Assembly: GCF_021869535.1 (NCBI RefSeq)
Contig: NW_026262712.1
Coordinates: forward strand, 103,296,140 to 103,360,139
Reading direction: 5' to 3'
DNA from: Mytilus californianus
Lineage: Eukaryota; Mollusca; Bivalvia; Mytilida; Mytilidae
DNA: 64,000 bases
A program made the translations under genes and the position numbers. A model generated the notes under the pieces. That model was not told where the DNA came from. It ran no database searches and saw only the letters and a program-made list of their open reading frames with translations. Positions 46,111-56,269 of this stretch are shown piece after piece. The stretch's first letter is position 1. Each line of letters begins with the position of its first letter.

Positions 46111-46435
46111 TCTCCCTCTCTCTCTCCTCCTCTTCCTCCGTCTCCTCTTCCTATGTATGAAGAAACGAGAGTGAGCGGGGTGAGAAATGGGGAATCAAAA
46201 GAAATTAACAGGAAAGGGTATAAGGGTGAGGAAAAGGCATGAGGAGGGTAGAAGAAAGATGGGTAAGGAGGATGAAAATGTTTGAGGAGGAGAAAAAAAT
46301 TATGAGAATCAACGAGGAGGAGGAGGAGGATGCATGATGAGGAGGGGAAACAGGTTTAAGTAGTAAAACAAAGGTATGGAGGAGGCGGATGAGAAGACAT
46401 GTAATGGAGGAAAGATATGATGATAAGGAGGGGAA
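46105..46435. repeat. polypyrimidine then polypurine (GAGGAG) region
   Basis: CT/CCT-rich to about 46150, then GAG/GGA-rich to 46435. The serine-rich minus-strand frame across it (46205-46438) is a simple-sequence artefact. Confidence 0.85.
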
Positions 46436-46439
46436 CATT

Positions 46440-47458
46440 TTTAATATATTTACATAAGTAAATTAGGGATACGTGACCTAACAAATAGTTTTATCTAAGA
46501 AAAATAAATGATATTGTCAGAACAATACAAATAACTTTAATGTGTCTGAATCACTTTTTTCGAATATTGTATTTCAAAGAATGTATGAGACCAACTTTGG
46601 ATTGATTCTCATGGCAAACAATGTTTGGTAGAATACTTAAATTATCAAGGAACCATTAGCATAGCTCTCTGGAACTCTGTGATAATGAATAAACACTTTA
46701 CTGTCAATGTACGCATTACATGTACCTACTAGTAAGTAAGTACGTAAATTTTATTAAGAGTCGGGCGACTTGATATCTAAAAAAAAACAAATAACAAATT
46801 ATAAGCACATTTGACATAACATGCTATCATGATTGAGTACTACCCCAGTAACGGAATTGCTGACACGTTTCTGCTTCATCAAATTATTAACCGACCAAAT
46901 GGAAGAATATGCTTCAAACCGTTAACAGCCATTATTTACCGGTGAGACATGTATGAAGTTTTAACTTAATTCACACTGACGGAAGACTGGAAAGACGGGA
47001 ATGAGGTTTTTCTAATAAGTGTAATATTTTTAACATTGTTGCACATATTAAGTATGAAATCTGTGGTGATAAAATTATCGCAATTTATAAGAGACTTAAT
47101 TGTGGCCACAACAATTTTGTAAAATGAACGAATGTATAATGAAAACAATATGATGATACACCATCATGTAAAAATCAAGGAGAAAGTCGTCCTTCGATTT
47201 ATCGAGGACTAATCCGGTTTATTATACATTTGTATGGAAGCTGTTCCCTTCTCTTGACCATTTAAATTGCTTGTAACTAGAAAACAACTGATCTCAAAAT
47301 TTAAATAATTGAAAAGAAGCATTTACAGGTTGAAAGACAAATAAAACTTCATGCATTAGACGAAAAATATACCATTCGCTAAATACACCAAATATATTGT
47401 CTATATTTTGGCAGCCCCAATACTTTTGATCTCAGCTAGCTAGACAGATAGAGAGCGT
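46440..47458. other. AT-rich stretch, nothing recognised
   Basis: No gene, RNA or repeat could be supported. Confidence 0.55.

Positions 47459-47462
<4 letters not shown>

Positions 47463-47502
<40 letters not shown>
47463..47502. repeat. (GA)n microsatellite
   Basis: Twenty GA units without interruption. It creates a Leu-Ser repeat frame on the minus strand that should be ignored. Confidence 0.98.
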
Positions 47503-47506
<4 letters not shown>

Positions 47507-48216
47507 ATTAACTGTAATATGCGATAATAATATAACCATATAAACGATAATATTCAGTGTTCGTTGAACATGCACCCGAAGCAGGACCATATCCATTATG
47601 AAATAAGCTTTTATAAGTCCTAATGCATATGAACAAATATTATAGCCATCCAAATGCAGGAGTCACCAAAGTCAGGTGCTTAAAGGACAATCAAGCAAAT
47701 TAACATTATAAATATTTAAGCAATTTATAAATTGATCCTAAATTGGTAATCAACCTATCAAAGCTAGCACAATATTTTCTAGAACATAGTAATAGTTTGC
47801 TACTCTCATTATTTAGACAGGTGCAATTAAAAAAAATGTAATTCACCTTCAATTTCATAGCTTGTGCATCTGGGACAAGCTATATAGTGTCAAGGAATAC
47901 CCGAATATCTTTCCTTTTTAATCCAAAGAGTGTGTGTGCTGACACACGCAACCTTGTTCTATTGAGTATAAGAGGTAATATAATTTTCTTTTACTTGCCA
48001 TGTCAAAAAAAAAATGTGTGATCCCAATTTCTCTTTTTGTAAAAATGATTGATTTTTCACTCTGACTTGTAAATCTCATACAGTTTAAACAATCAGATGT
48101 GTAGTGCCTGCTACTAAGTGTTCATTATTACCAGTTGAGAAATACCAAATTGTAAATGTCAAAATTATCGGATTCAGCTTATTTTGATGATCACGGATTT
48201 TTATTTGTTATTTCAG

Positions 48217-48295
48217 ATGATACTTGTATGTTTCATATCGTTGGTTTGTCTGGTCGTCGGACAAGAAAAAAGTTTGAAAGACATCAAGACTTCAA
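48217..48295 (+). CDS. first coding exon of a secreted protein (partial gene)
   Basis: A polypyrimidine stretch ending TTTGTTATTTCAG is followed directly by ATG and 26 codons, 'MILVCFISLVCLVVGQEKSL' then KDIKTS, and then a consensus donor (A/GTAAG at 48296). The first ~15 residues form a hydrophobic core with a small residue before Gln, which fits a signal peptide cleaved near VVG-QE. The exon ends after one base of the next codon, so the intron is phase 1. No promoter or second exon could be identified, and the protein family is unknown. Upstream, the duplicated segment ending at 46110 could hold a 5' UTR exon, but this is speculation. This is the only host coding exon in the window I am willing to support. 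Confidence 0.55.
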
Positions 48296-48587
48296 GTAAG
48301 AATTTTTGGTTGTGATGATTATTTGGACTAGTTAGTACTTTCGTAGATTTATCTGTGAACAGTTTTATTTTTGTTTCTAAGCCTCAGGTACATTTCATAC
48401 ATGAAGACTTATATTTATTCAAACTTTTTTTACACTCAGTCGATTACATTGTGTACCTTTCCCAAATCTTGAATTAAATTTTCACTCGCGTTGAGTCATC
48501 CGAAGTAATGCTATGGCCGTTTCTGAGTGTGCTTGTAACCACGCTTTACAGCGTTTAAATAAGTTGACGTTATCGAGTGCAAAATGG

Positions 48588-48740
48588 AATTCTTTATCGC
48601 TTCATAATATATAAGTCTTAGGATTAAATTTTGTACAACGGTACTAATTAATATAAGATGATAATATACGAAGATGATGTTATAAAATCGTGTTGACAAA
48701 TATTTCGGCTAAACAAATAGCCTTCGTCAGTGTCAATAAC
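48588..48740 (-). repeat. Penelope-type terminal repeat (pLTR-like), copy 1, with hammerhead-like motif
   Basis: Repeated at 49190-49318. It shares 'ACAACGGTACTAAT', 'ATATACGAAGATGATGTTAT' and the end 'AATAGCCTTCGTCAGTGTCA'. On the minus strand, 48693-48736 folds like a hammerhead: six-base stem I arms TTGACA/TGTCAA, CTGACGA, a GGCT/AGCC stem, GAA and ATAT. One extra A sits before stem II. Confidence 0.6.
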
Positions 48741-48753
48741 TTTAGCCAATTTG

Positions 48754-48790
48754 TTGACACTGACGAAGGCTATTTGTTAAGCCGAAATAT
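48754..48790 (+). repeat. inverted, truncated copy of the hammerhead-like motif
   Basis: Plus-strand copy of the motif in 48693-48736, 17 bases away, so the two form an inverted repeat. It keeps TTGACA, CTGACGA, stem II and GAAATAT, then diverges, so the 3' half of stem I is lost. Confidence 0.6.
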
Positions 48791-49189
48791 TATATAGAGA
48801 GTCTCTTTATAATATATCAGTGACCGCCATGGATAGTATACTTGGAATTGATAGTAAATAGCAAATACACTTTATTTATAGTATATGTATGTTCATAGTA
48901 TACAGAAAAACGCGAAAATAATTGTCATGTCCCCATGTACCTATGAAAATTATGTGTAATAAACAGTCCTAAGCGAAAGTCTTGTCTATGACTTAAAAGT
49001 CCGTCCGATGACGGAAACAATATCCGGACGCCTTTATTTTCGTTTTCCTCCCAAAATAACCCAAACGGAATAATCATAAGCAAGGATGATAAATGCGACT
49101 ATGCATGGTACCTTAGGGCACATAGGCATAATGATTAATTTATTGGGGAAGGAAGAGAAGCGACACACAAAATGAGGTCTTCTCATTTA

Positions 49190-49318
49190 ATAGTATAGAT
49201 ATAAGTCTAAAGATTTGCACAACGGTACTAATATAAGATGGTAATATACGAAGATGATGTTATAAAATCTGTTGACAAATATTTCGGCTGAACAAATAGC
49301 CTTCGTCAGTGTCAATAA
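49190..49318 (-). repeat. Penelope-type terminal repeat, copy 2, with hammerhead-like motif
   Basis: Direct repeat of 48588-48740. The motif at 49272-49315 (minus strand) keeps perfect six-base stem I arms, CTGACGA, stem II and GAAATAT. It lies 55 bp upstream of the endonuclease remnant. Confidence 0.6.
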
Positions 49319-49370
49319 TTTTTTCTGCGCGATCAGATCTTGACGATCCGGTACATATTAAATTTGCTGG

Positions 49371-49865
49371 TTGGTCCTTTTTATAGACTTCTATATGCTG
49401 GTGAGAGCTGATTTATTCTGTAAATCAGGCTCTTCGTCTGTGGGCTCTTGCAAGGGATGCGGAAACAAACGATGTCTGACTTGCAAACAAATACTGAATA
49501 CCCAGACTTTTAACAGTCACTCCACTGGTACGGAATACACCATATTTTGCAATGTTAATTGCAAGACTACAAATGCTGTGTATCTTCCACAGTGTAAATG
49601 TGGTTAACAGTATGTTGGCGAGTCAGAACAGCAATTTCACAAACGAATGAACGGCCATCGTAGCGACTATGAATGCAAGCCAGACCTTCCTCTCAGTCGA
49701 CATTTGAGATCCCCTGGCCACACTAAGGCAGATCTCAATCGACTGACCATTACAATCATAGACCACAACACTGCTTGGTCTAGGGAGGATAGACTTACTC
49801 GGGAAAGATTTTGGATTTGAAAATTAAAAACTTTGGCACCAAATGGAATCAATGAAAAGGTGTAG
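49371..49865 (+). pseudogene. Penelope-like element GIY-YIG endonuclease remnant
   Basis: A single frame of 164 codons with two internal stops (49604 and 49818). In order: a Cys-rich zinc-finger-like part 'GSCKGCGNKRCLTCK', then 'TEYTIFCNVNCKTTNAVYLP', then 'QYVGESEQQFHKRMNGHRSD', which corresponds to the second half of the GIY-YIG core with its catalytic Arg. 'LPLSRHLRSPGH' and 'RLTRERFWI' follow, the Glu being the likely metal ligand, and the end is 'LAPNGINEK'. This is the characteristic C-terminal endonuclease of Penelope-like elements (PLEs), which cuts target DNA for reverse transcription. The RT part is missing upstream. The stops make it inactive. Confidence 0.85.
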
Positions 49866-49869
49866 TTCT

Positions 49870-50365
49870 AGTTCGCGCAGTGCTTTTCATTTGGGTTATA
49901 TTACATATTTCTACGCAGTCTCTGTTGCTATTCCTTTACCTTTGTCAACTCTAAAATTCTATCAAATTAGACCCAGTTTAAATCGCAGGGTGCTATTCAT
50001 TTGGGATGTATAAGTACTCAGCCACGTTCAATTACTTAACCTTTGTCAAAATTATTTTTTTGTTTAATCATTATCAAACTGCTATTTATTTGGGATGTTT
50101 AAATGCGCAGTCTCTGTTGTAAATACTTTACCGTCGTCAAATTTGAAATATTATACCAGCTCAAATCGGTCAGTGCTGTTCATTGGGAATGTATTTCTAC
50201 GCAGTCTTTGTTGTTATATCTTAAATGTCTTCACCTTTGAAATTTTAGAAATGTACCAGTTCATATCGCACATTACTATTTTTGTTAGAAGCATATCTAT
50301 GCAGTCTCTGTTGTGAATACCTATATAACCTACGTCATTTTTGAAATTTTAGAATTGTACAACTT
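49870..50365 (+). repeat. ~110 bp tandem repeats after the endonuclease
   Basis: Four to five degenerate units with 'TTCATTTGGGATGTATAA', 'ACGCAGTCTCTGTTGT' and 'TTGAAATTTTAGAA' landmarks, starting just after the endonuclease stop. The position suggests they are the 3' region of the same PLE. Confidence 0.75.
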
Positions 50366-50574
50366 GAAGCGTTGGTGTGTTCGGTTTTAATTGTATAAAT
50401 TTAAAGATTGTTATTGTTAAATCAGAATAGATTGATATGATTCATTTTACCTCATAATCATATCTTATTTTTAATATTGGTGTTGTTTTGAACACTTTTG
50501 AGGCGTTTATATGTATATATATATATAAAATTGAGGTAAATTATATGGCCTTCCAAATACCGTTTCGATCCCCA

Positions 50575-50618
50575 ACATCACCGAAGAGACATTAATTGTC
50601 GAAATCCGGATATGGTGT
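50575..50618 (+). ncRNA. hammerhead ribozyme, copy 1 (core mutated)
   Basis: Same fold as copies 2 and 3, but the catalytic core at 50581-50587 reads CCGAAGA instead of CTGAAGA. The conserved U4 is replaced by C, which should abolish cleavage. Stem I arms are 50575-50580 and 50613-50618, stem II is inside 50588-50600, GAA is 50601-50603, and the stem III octamer is 50604-50611. Confidence 0.75.
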
Positions 50619-51237
50619 ACAAATTTTTGCACCTCATGTTTGCGGTATATCATCTTCTCCGCAAGTTTATTGATTTCTGTTTGGTATTAAATTGATATTT
50701 AAGATCCATGTTACATCTCGTGATCAATTTATTTGGCAATCGTAAATGGCAGACAGCAGGGTTTAAGAACATCAGTTGTTCGACTTGTTAGTCAAATGCG
50801 TTTTGTTAAAATATACTTTTTCACTTTTTTGGTCTTTTGGAAAATGTTGTTTGTGCTGTATTTAGACCCCTCTAACAAGAAATTTGTTTTGCATGCACAC
50901 GTATAAAAATTGCGGTTTTTATCCAACGCAATCATAGGTTTGAACGTTGTTTTCAATTTAGACTTGTTTATATATATATAAATATATATATCAGCACAAC
51001 AATTTTAAATCTGCAAATTTTTGCATGCACAAAAAATCGCGGTTTTTATCCAACGCAATCATAGGTTTGAACGTTGTTTTCAATGTAGATTTGTTTATAT
51101 TTTTTCGTTTGGGCTTGTATTATATTTGCCTTCGGGTTTATATGATCCGTTCATCCTATTTCGACTCCTCAAAATTCAAGAGTCTATCCTAAATTGAGGT
51201 AAATTGTATGGCTTTCCAAATACCGTTTCGATTCCTA

Positions 51238-51281
51238 ACATCACTGAAGAGACATCAATTGTCGAAATCCGGATATGGTGT
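51238..51281 (+). ncRNA. hammerhead ribozyme, copy 2 (intact core)
   Basis: A type I hammerhead arrangement. Stem I 5' arm ACATCA is at 51238-51243 and core CTGAAGA at 51244-51250. Stem II GACA/TGTC with a 5-base loop is within 51251-51263. GAA follows at 51264-51266, then the self-complementary stem III ATCCGGAT (51267-51274), A at the cleavage position (51275), and the stem I 3' arm TGGTGT (51276-51281), which pairs with ACATCA using one G-U pair. All conserved residues (CUGANGA, GAA, A15.1-U16.1, H17) are present. Stem III has no room for a loop, so activity would probably need a dimer, as described for PLE hammerheads. Confidence 0.85.
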
Positions 51282-51775
51282 ACAAAAACCTTTGCACCTT
51301 TTGTTTGCGGTATAACATCTTATCCGCAATTTAATTGTTTTCTGTTTAGTATTAAATTTATATTTAAGATCCATTTATTACATCGGTGATCCGTTTATTT
51401 GGCAATCGCCAATGGCTGTCAGCAGGGTTTAAGAACATTTGTTGTTCGACCTGTTAGTCAAATGCGTTTTGTTAAAATATACTTTTTCACTCTTTTGGTC
51501 TTTTGGAAAATGTTGTTTGTGCTGTATTTAGACCCCTCTAACAAGAAATTTGTTTTGCATGCACACGTATAAAAATTGCGGTTTTTATCCAACGAAATCA
51601 TAGGTTTGAACGTTGTTTTCAATTTAGACTTATTTTTTTTTTTCGTTTGGGCTTGTATTATATTTGCCTTCGGGTTTATTTGATCCGTTCATCCTATTTT
51701 GACTCCTCAAAATTCAAGAGTCTATCCTAAATTGAGGTAAATTGTATGGCTTTCCAAATACCATTTCGATTCCTA

Positions 51776-51819
51776 ACATCACTGAAGAGACATCAATTGT
51801 CGAAATCCGGATATGGTGT
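51776..51819 (+). ncRNA. hammerhead ribozyme, copy 3 (intact core)
   Basis: Identical in every paired and core position to copy 2: stem I 51776-51781 with 51814-51819, core 51782-51788, stem II inside 51789-51801, GAA 51802-51804, stem III 51805-51812, and predicted cleavage after A 51813. Cleavage at copies 2 and 3 of one transcript would release a 538-nt monomer. Confidence 0.85.
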
Positions 51820-52189
51820 ACAAAAACCTTTGCACCTTTTGTTTGCGGTATAACATCTTTTCCGCAAGTTAATTGTTTTCTGTTTAGTATTAAATTTATT
51901 TTTAAGATCCATTTATTACATCGGTGATCCGTTTATTTGGCAATCGCCAATGGCAGTCAGCAGGGTTTAAGAACATTTGTTGGTCGACCTGTTAGTCAAA
52001 TGCGTTTTGTTAAAATATACTTTTTCACTCTTTTGGTCTTTTGGAAAATGTTGTTTGTGCTGTATTTAGACCCCTCTAATAAGAAATTCGTTTTTGCATG
52101 CACACGTATAAAAATTGCGGTTTTTATCCAACGAAATCATAGGTTTGAACGTTGTTTTCAATTTAGACTTATTATATTATATATATATA

Positions 52190-52980
52190 TAGGCTGGTCG
52201 ATTAGGAGTCCGAATAATGTGTCCGCGTTAGCTGACATGTCTACCTGTGAAATCTTTCTTTTTGAAATAGCACATTTAGAATCAGATTAGGTGTGTCGGT
52301 TCTGAACAAACGCGGCAGGATTTATATTCTGATCATACCACATTATAATGATGCCCGAAAAGTGTAAACTATCATATCAAGGTATAAGTGAAAATATAAA
52401 ATACACCTACATTAGTCATTTTTCCCACCTAAACTTTTCTAATAGTCATATAGTCTAGAAAAAAAGTAAGTTTTGACATTTGCTCCATCGATGTTGAAAT
52501 TTAGCAGGCACTTAATTCCAATTTCTGAATTAAAGCAAACCAAACGATATTTCCGTTAGACTATACATTTTCAATTACGCAAATAGTCAATAGATGTCTA
52601 TGAATGTTAATCTTTTATGTTAGGTTGCTGACCTGCTGACTTTTAACTTATTATCTCATTATACGTATCTTAAATATTAGTATTTACTATAATAGAAGGT
52701 TTGGCCCCTTCCTCCTCCCCTTATTTACAAGTAACCACTCCCCCTTTTATAGTTCCTTGGTCCACTACTGATTTAACTAAGCGAACCAATATATGCTTCT
52801 GTGATTTACCTCTTCCGTTTGAACAATTTATCAAAACAGATAAAATTGCCATTATGAACATGGTAGAAATTACATGAATTTAATATGTTATGCATTGGTG
52901 GGGTCTTGGCATGATTCAGAAAAAGTGAGTAAATTACTATATATACCATGGTTCTTACGAGTTAACATATTTAAACAAAC
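52190..52980. other. unassigned stretch with a possible MITE
   Basis: The part 52430-52530, with 'GACATTTGCTCCATCGATGT', resembles a repeat I have seen in mussel sequence, but I cannot place its ends. A short frame at 52874 is followed by GTGAGT, but it has no acceptor or homology and is not called. Confidence 0.4.
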
Positions 52981-52997
52981 GAATCCGGAGGATAATA

Positions 52998-53142
52998 AAA
53001 TTGAGAATGGAAATGGGGAATGTGTCAAAGAGACAACAACCCGACCAAAGAGCATACAACAGCCCACGGCTACCAATGGGTCTCCAACATAGAAAGAAAA
53101 TCCCGCACCCGAGGCGGGCTTCAGCTGGCCCCTTGAGTTGGT
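52998..53142 (-). repeat. mussel repeat module B, terminal part only
   Basis: Contains 'TGAGAATGGAAATGGGGAAT', 'AGAGACAACAACCCGACCAA' and 'TCAGCTGGCCCCTTGA'. The same module ends the copies at 53690 and 60498. Strand is given relative to the linked RT at 61433. Confidence 0.8.
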
Positions 53143-53689
53143 TTAAATATGGTAATGTGTAAGACAAGTGGTATATATAATTTATAAATTTGTGATATAA
53201 ATAAAATGATTGACAGCTTGAACTAATATAAGACACTGATCACGTTACCGATTTATCCAATGAGATGGTTGCTCGCGCAAGTCAATATTGCATTTGACTT
53301 TAAATGGTGGTATGACACACATGCAGATTTGTAACAAGCAGATGCATATCCAAAGAAAAAGGGGGTGGGAAGGGCAAACAAGGCAAAATTAGGAGCGGAA
53401 CCTGTAAAAAGTCTTTGCATAAACCATATATGTATCTCCATAAAGGGGGCTAGGGCCCTTCGCCACCTCTAAATCCGCATCTGACAAGGTATATTTGGTT
53501 TATTATTAATTTTCAAGATATTGTGCAAATATTTTTATTTTACAGGTTGTTCATTTCATTTTACCTTTTAGCTTTTCGTACAAACGGCTACGTTATTTAG
53601 CAGGCCTTTAAGTGAGCATAAAATAAAAAAAAAAACATGAAAATTACAACTACATTTATGTATCATTAAAAACAAACATTAATCATAAA

Positions 53690-54095
53690 ATTGAGAATGG
53701 AAATGGGGAATGTGTCAAAGAGACAACAACCCGACCACAGAACAGACAACAGCAGAAGGCCACCAACAGGTCTTCAATGCAGCGAGAAATTCCCGCACCC
53801 GGAGGCGTCCTTCAGCTGGCCCCTAAACAAATATATATACTAGTTCAGTGATAATGAACGCCATACTAAACTCCAAATTGTACACAAGAAACTAAAATTA
53901 AAAATAATACAAGACTAACAAAGGCTAGAGGCTCCTGACTTGGGACAGGCGCAAAAATGCGGCGGGGTTAAACATGTTTATGAGATCTCAACCCTCCCCC
54001 TATACCTCTAGACAATGTAGAAAAGTAAACGCATAACAATACGCACATTAAAATTCAGTTCAAGAGAAGTCCGAGTCTGAAGTCTGAGTCAATAT
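53690..54095 (-). repeat. mussel repeat module B with RT-linked tail
   Basis: A longer copy: the terminal part as at 52998, then 'AGAGGCTCCTGACTTGGGAC', 'GGCGGGGTTAAACATGTT' and 'TCAGTTCAAGAGAAGTCCG', stopping before any RT coding sequence. Confidence 0.8.
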
Positions 54096-54691
54096 GTTTG
54101 TTTTCCTTACAAAACAGGTCTACGCTGTGAAATTTTTAGAAAAAGGGCAACCAAAGCATACTGTTTACACAAACTAGAGTCACTTGAGTGTAGAATTATA
54201 GTCACTTAAACTTTTCTAGTGTTGTATTGGGGAAGGGTGCCTGTTTTAAACACAATCAGGTATTATCCCATCTTCAGACAGTGCAAAACGCATGCTAAAG
54301 CAATTCATTTGGAACGATAATTATCATTGGATGTTGACAAATATTTTGAAGGGTTAGATTCCACGTTCTAACACTCCGTAACTAAGGAAAGCCACCATTC
54401 TGCATTCCGAATTTTTTATGGTATGTAATTTCTCAAAAAATAAACAAAAAAGTCTCATTTTGTGCCTCCAAATAGTTTTTTTGTCAATATTTAAACCATT
54501 CAGAAGCGTACAAAAAGTATAAATGCGTCTAGTGTTTATGTTTGACATCGGGAGTATACCCATGACGTCACATAGTTCAGATGCAAAAGACGATCTAACA
54601 GTTTCACGGACTTTTTTCATTTATTGCATTTTTAAGCCAAAATATTAACTAAAATGGAACATATTTTTAAAAAAATATGTGGCATTTGAAT

Positions 54692-54867
54692 GGAGATAAC
54701 TGTATTGTATTTTAAGCTTGGCCTTCGTAAAACTTGATTTTACTGTCGCAAATATCCGTTTACCTAGCTCCGCTACCTGTCACTTGGTAAACTCAATTTG
54801 CGACAGTAAAATCTACGTTTTACGAAGGCCACAAAGGCCAAGCTTAAAATACAATACAGTTATCTCC
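54692..54867. repeat. 176 bp foldback (MITE-like)
   Basis: A large inverted repeat. The left arm begins GGAGATAACTGTATTGTATT and the right arm ends AATACAATACAGTTATCTCC. The arms also share TAAGCTTGGCCTTCGTAAAA and ACTGTCGCAAAT-type blocks. The centre is about 54758-54780. The right arm has a 9 bp partial duplication (AAGGCCACAAAGGCC). Confidence 0.9.
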
Positions 54868-54924
54868 TAATTTAACTTGTTTTGCTATCCCTTTCGACCC
54901 TCCATGCCAACAGAACATAGACTA

Positions 54925-55745
54925 GTTTTTAGACATCATTTTGTCAAACCTTCATGGAATTTCATGAAATTTTGACAGGTTGTTTTTTACCAAAAGACAG
55001 TGTGCAGAACTAAATTTATTTTAAGTTTTATGTATTTTACTGATAAAAGGACTTAGTTAACATTCAGATTTAGTCTGAGGTTAAAGATTTTCAGTCATGA
55101 CTTTGTCAAACATTCATGGAATTTTATGATATTTAGACAGAAGCTTGTTTATGACCAACAGACAATAATTATCTAGAGCAAAAATTTGAAAATATTTACT
55201 TTTCCTGATTTTACCAAGGATTTGTAAAGTCCTACTTTACAAATCATTGATTTTACTGATAAATGGACTTCAGTTTTTTTTTTTTTTTCAATTTACATTC
55301 GGGCTCAGAAGCTTGTTAATGACCTAAAGTACAGTATCCAGAGCAAAATTTAAAGAATATTTATTTTCATTTTTCCTAATTTTACTGACAAATGGACTTA
55401 GTTTTCATTCCGTTAACTATGATATATTGTCTGGGGTTAGAGTTTGTTACACATCATTTACTTTGTCAAACCTTCACAGAAGCCTGAAGTAAATTTTTGA
55501 AAATAAATGGTTTTTTTTTCATTTATGGTATTTTTCTGATAGATGGACTTAATGTTTTACAGTTAAAATTTACAGACAGTTTAGGATTATTTATATTTTA
55601 CATGATAAATTGGTAAACCTCCATGGATTGTTATGAAACTTGGACAGAAGCTGATCTCCCAAAAAAAGAAATAGCATCTAAAGAAAAAGTTTGATTTTTA
55701 TTTAATTCTGTATTTAATTTTATGATTAAATGGACTCACTTTTTA
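54925..55745 (+). repeat. degenerate tandem repeat (~160-200 bp unit)
   Basis: Recurring landmarks: 'TTTGTCAAACCTTCATGGAA' (54938, 55101, 55462; weaker at 55611), 'GACAGAAGCTTGTTTATGAC', 'CAGAGCAAAATTT' and 'TACTGATAAATGGACTTAGT'. Spacing is irregular. Confidence 0.75.
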
Positions 55746-55914
55746 AGTCAACATAAAACTTAAGGCGAAATACAGGGTTCCGCGGAACCACTTACGAATT
55801 TGTTTATTGATTCGCCAGCCATCAGATCTTGGGTTCATCCGCGTTAATAGCAAGTCAGTACTTTAATTAGCATCTGACATATCTTTCTTGAGATAACTCC
55901 TTTTCTGTTACTAT

Positions 55915-56265
55915 AAACAACTGGATATAAATATAAAAATAACGAGATATGATTGCCAATGATACAACTATCAACCAAAGTTCAAATGAAGTAGATGTAA
56001 GCAATAATATGCCACCAACAAAAAGAAAAACCCATATCGTATAGTCAGCTAAAAAAGGCCCCGACATGAAAAATATGAAACAATTCAATTGAGTAAACTA
56101 ACGACCTAATTCAAAGCAAAACAATAAATGAAAAACAAATATGACGGACATGAACCAATGACAACCACTTAACTATACGCTCCTGACTTAGAACACGCAC
56201 ATAAAAAAATGGGGCGGGGTTAAACATGTTTGAAGGCGCCAACCCCTCCCCTACTCCACTACAAT
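55915..56265 (-). repeat. mussel repeat module A, reverse orientation
   Basis: The reverse complement resembles 58640-58990: 'GATTGCCAATGATACAACTA', 'CATATCGTATAGTCAGCTAA', 'AGGCCCCGACATG', then 'GGGGCGGGGTTAAACATGTT'. No RT is attached. Confidence 0.75.
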
Positions 56266-56269
56266 TCCG

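Larger units (their letters stand above)
50530..52175 (+). repeat. three tandem hammerhead-bearing units (PLE terminal repeats)
   Basis: Units start at about 50530, 51193 and 51731, each at 'ATTGAGGTAAATTNTATGGC'. Each contains a hammerhead (below), 'CACCTTTTGTTTGCGGTATA', 'TTATTTGGCAATCG', 'AGACCCCTCTAACAAGAAAT', 'GCATGCACACGTATAAAAAT' and 'TCATAGGTTTGAACGTTGTT'. Units 2 and 3 are nearly identical (period 538 bp); unit 1 is more diverged and has a ~120 bp partial extra repeat after it. They lie on the same strand as the endonuclease remnant, as expected for PLE terminal repeats. Confidence 0.85.

Noticed and set aside
46205..46438. Serine-rich protein on the minus strand
   Set aside because: The frame is the complement of a GAG/GGA-rich simple-sequence tract.
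47432..47653. Leu-Ser repeat protein
   Set aside because: Created by the (GA)n microsatellite at 47463-47502.
52874..52925. Short coding exon followed by GTGAGT
   Set aside because: A good donor sequence but no acceptor, no recognisable protein and an in-frame continuation into repeat module B; evidence too thin.
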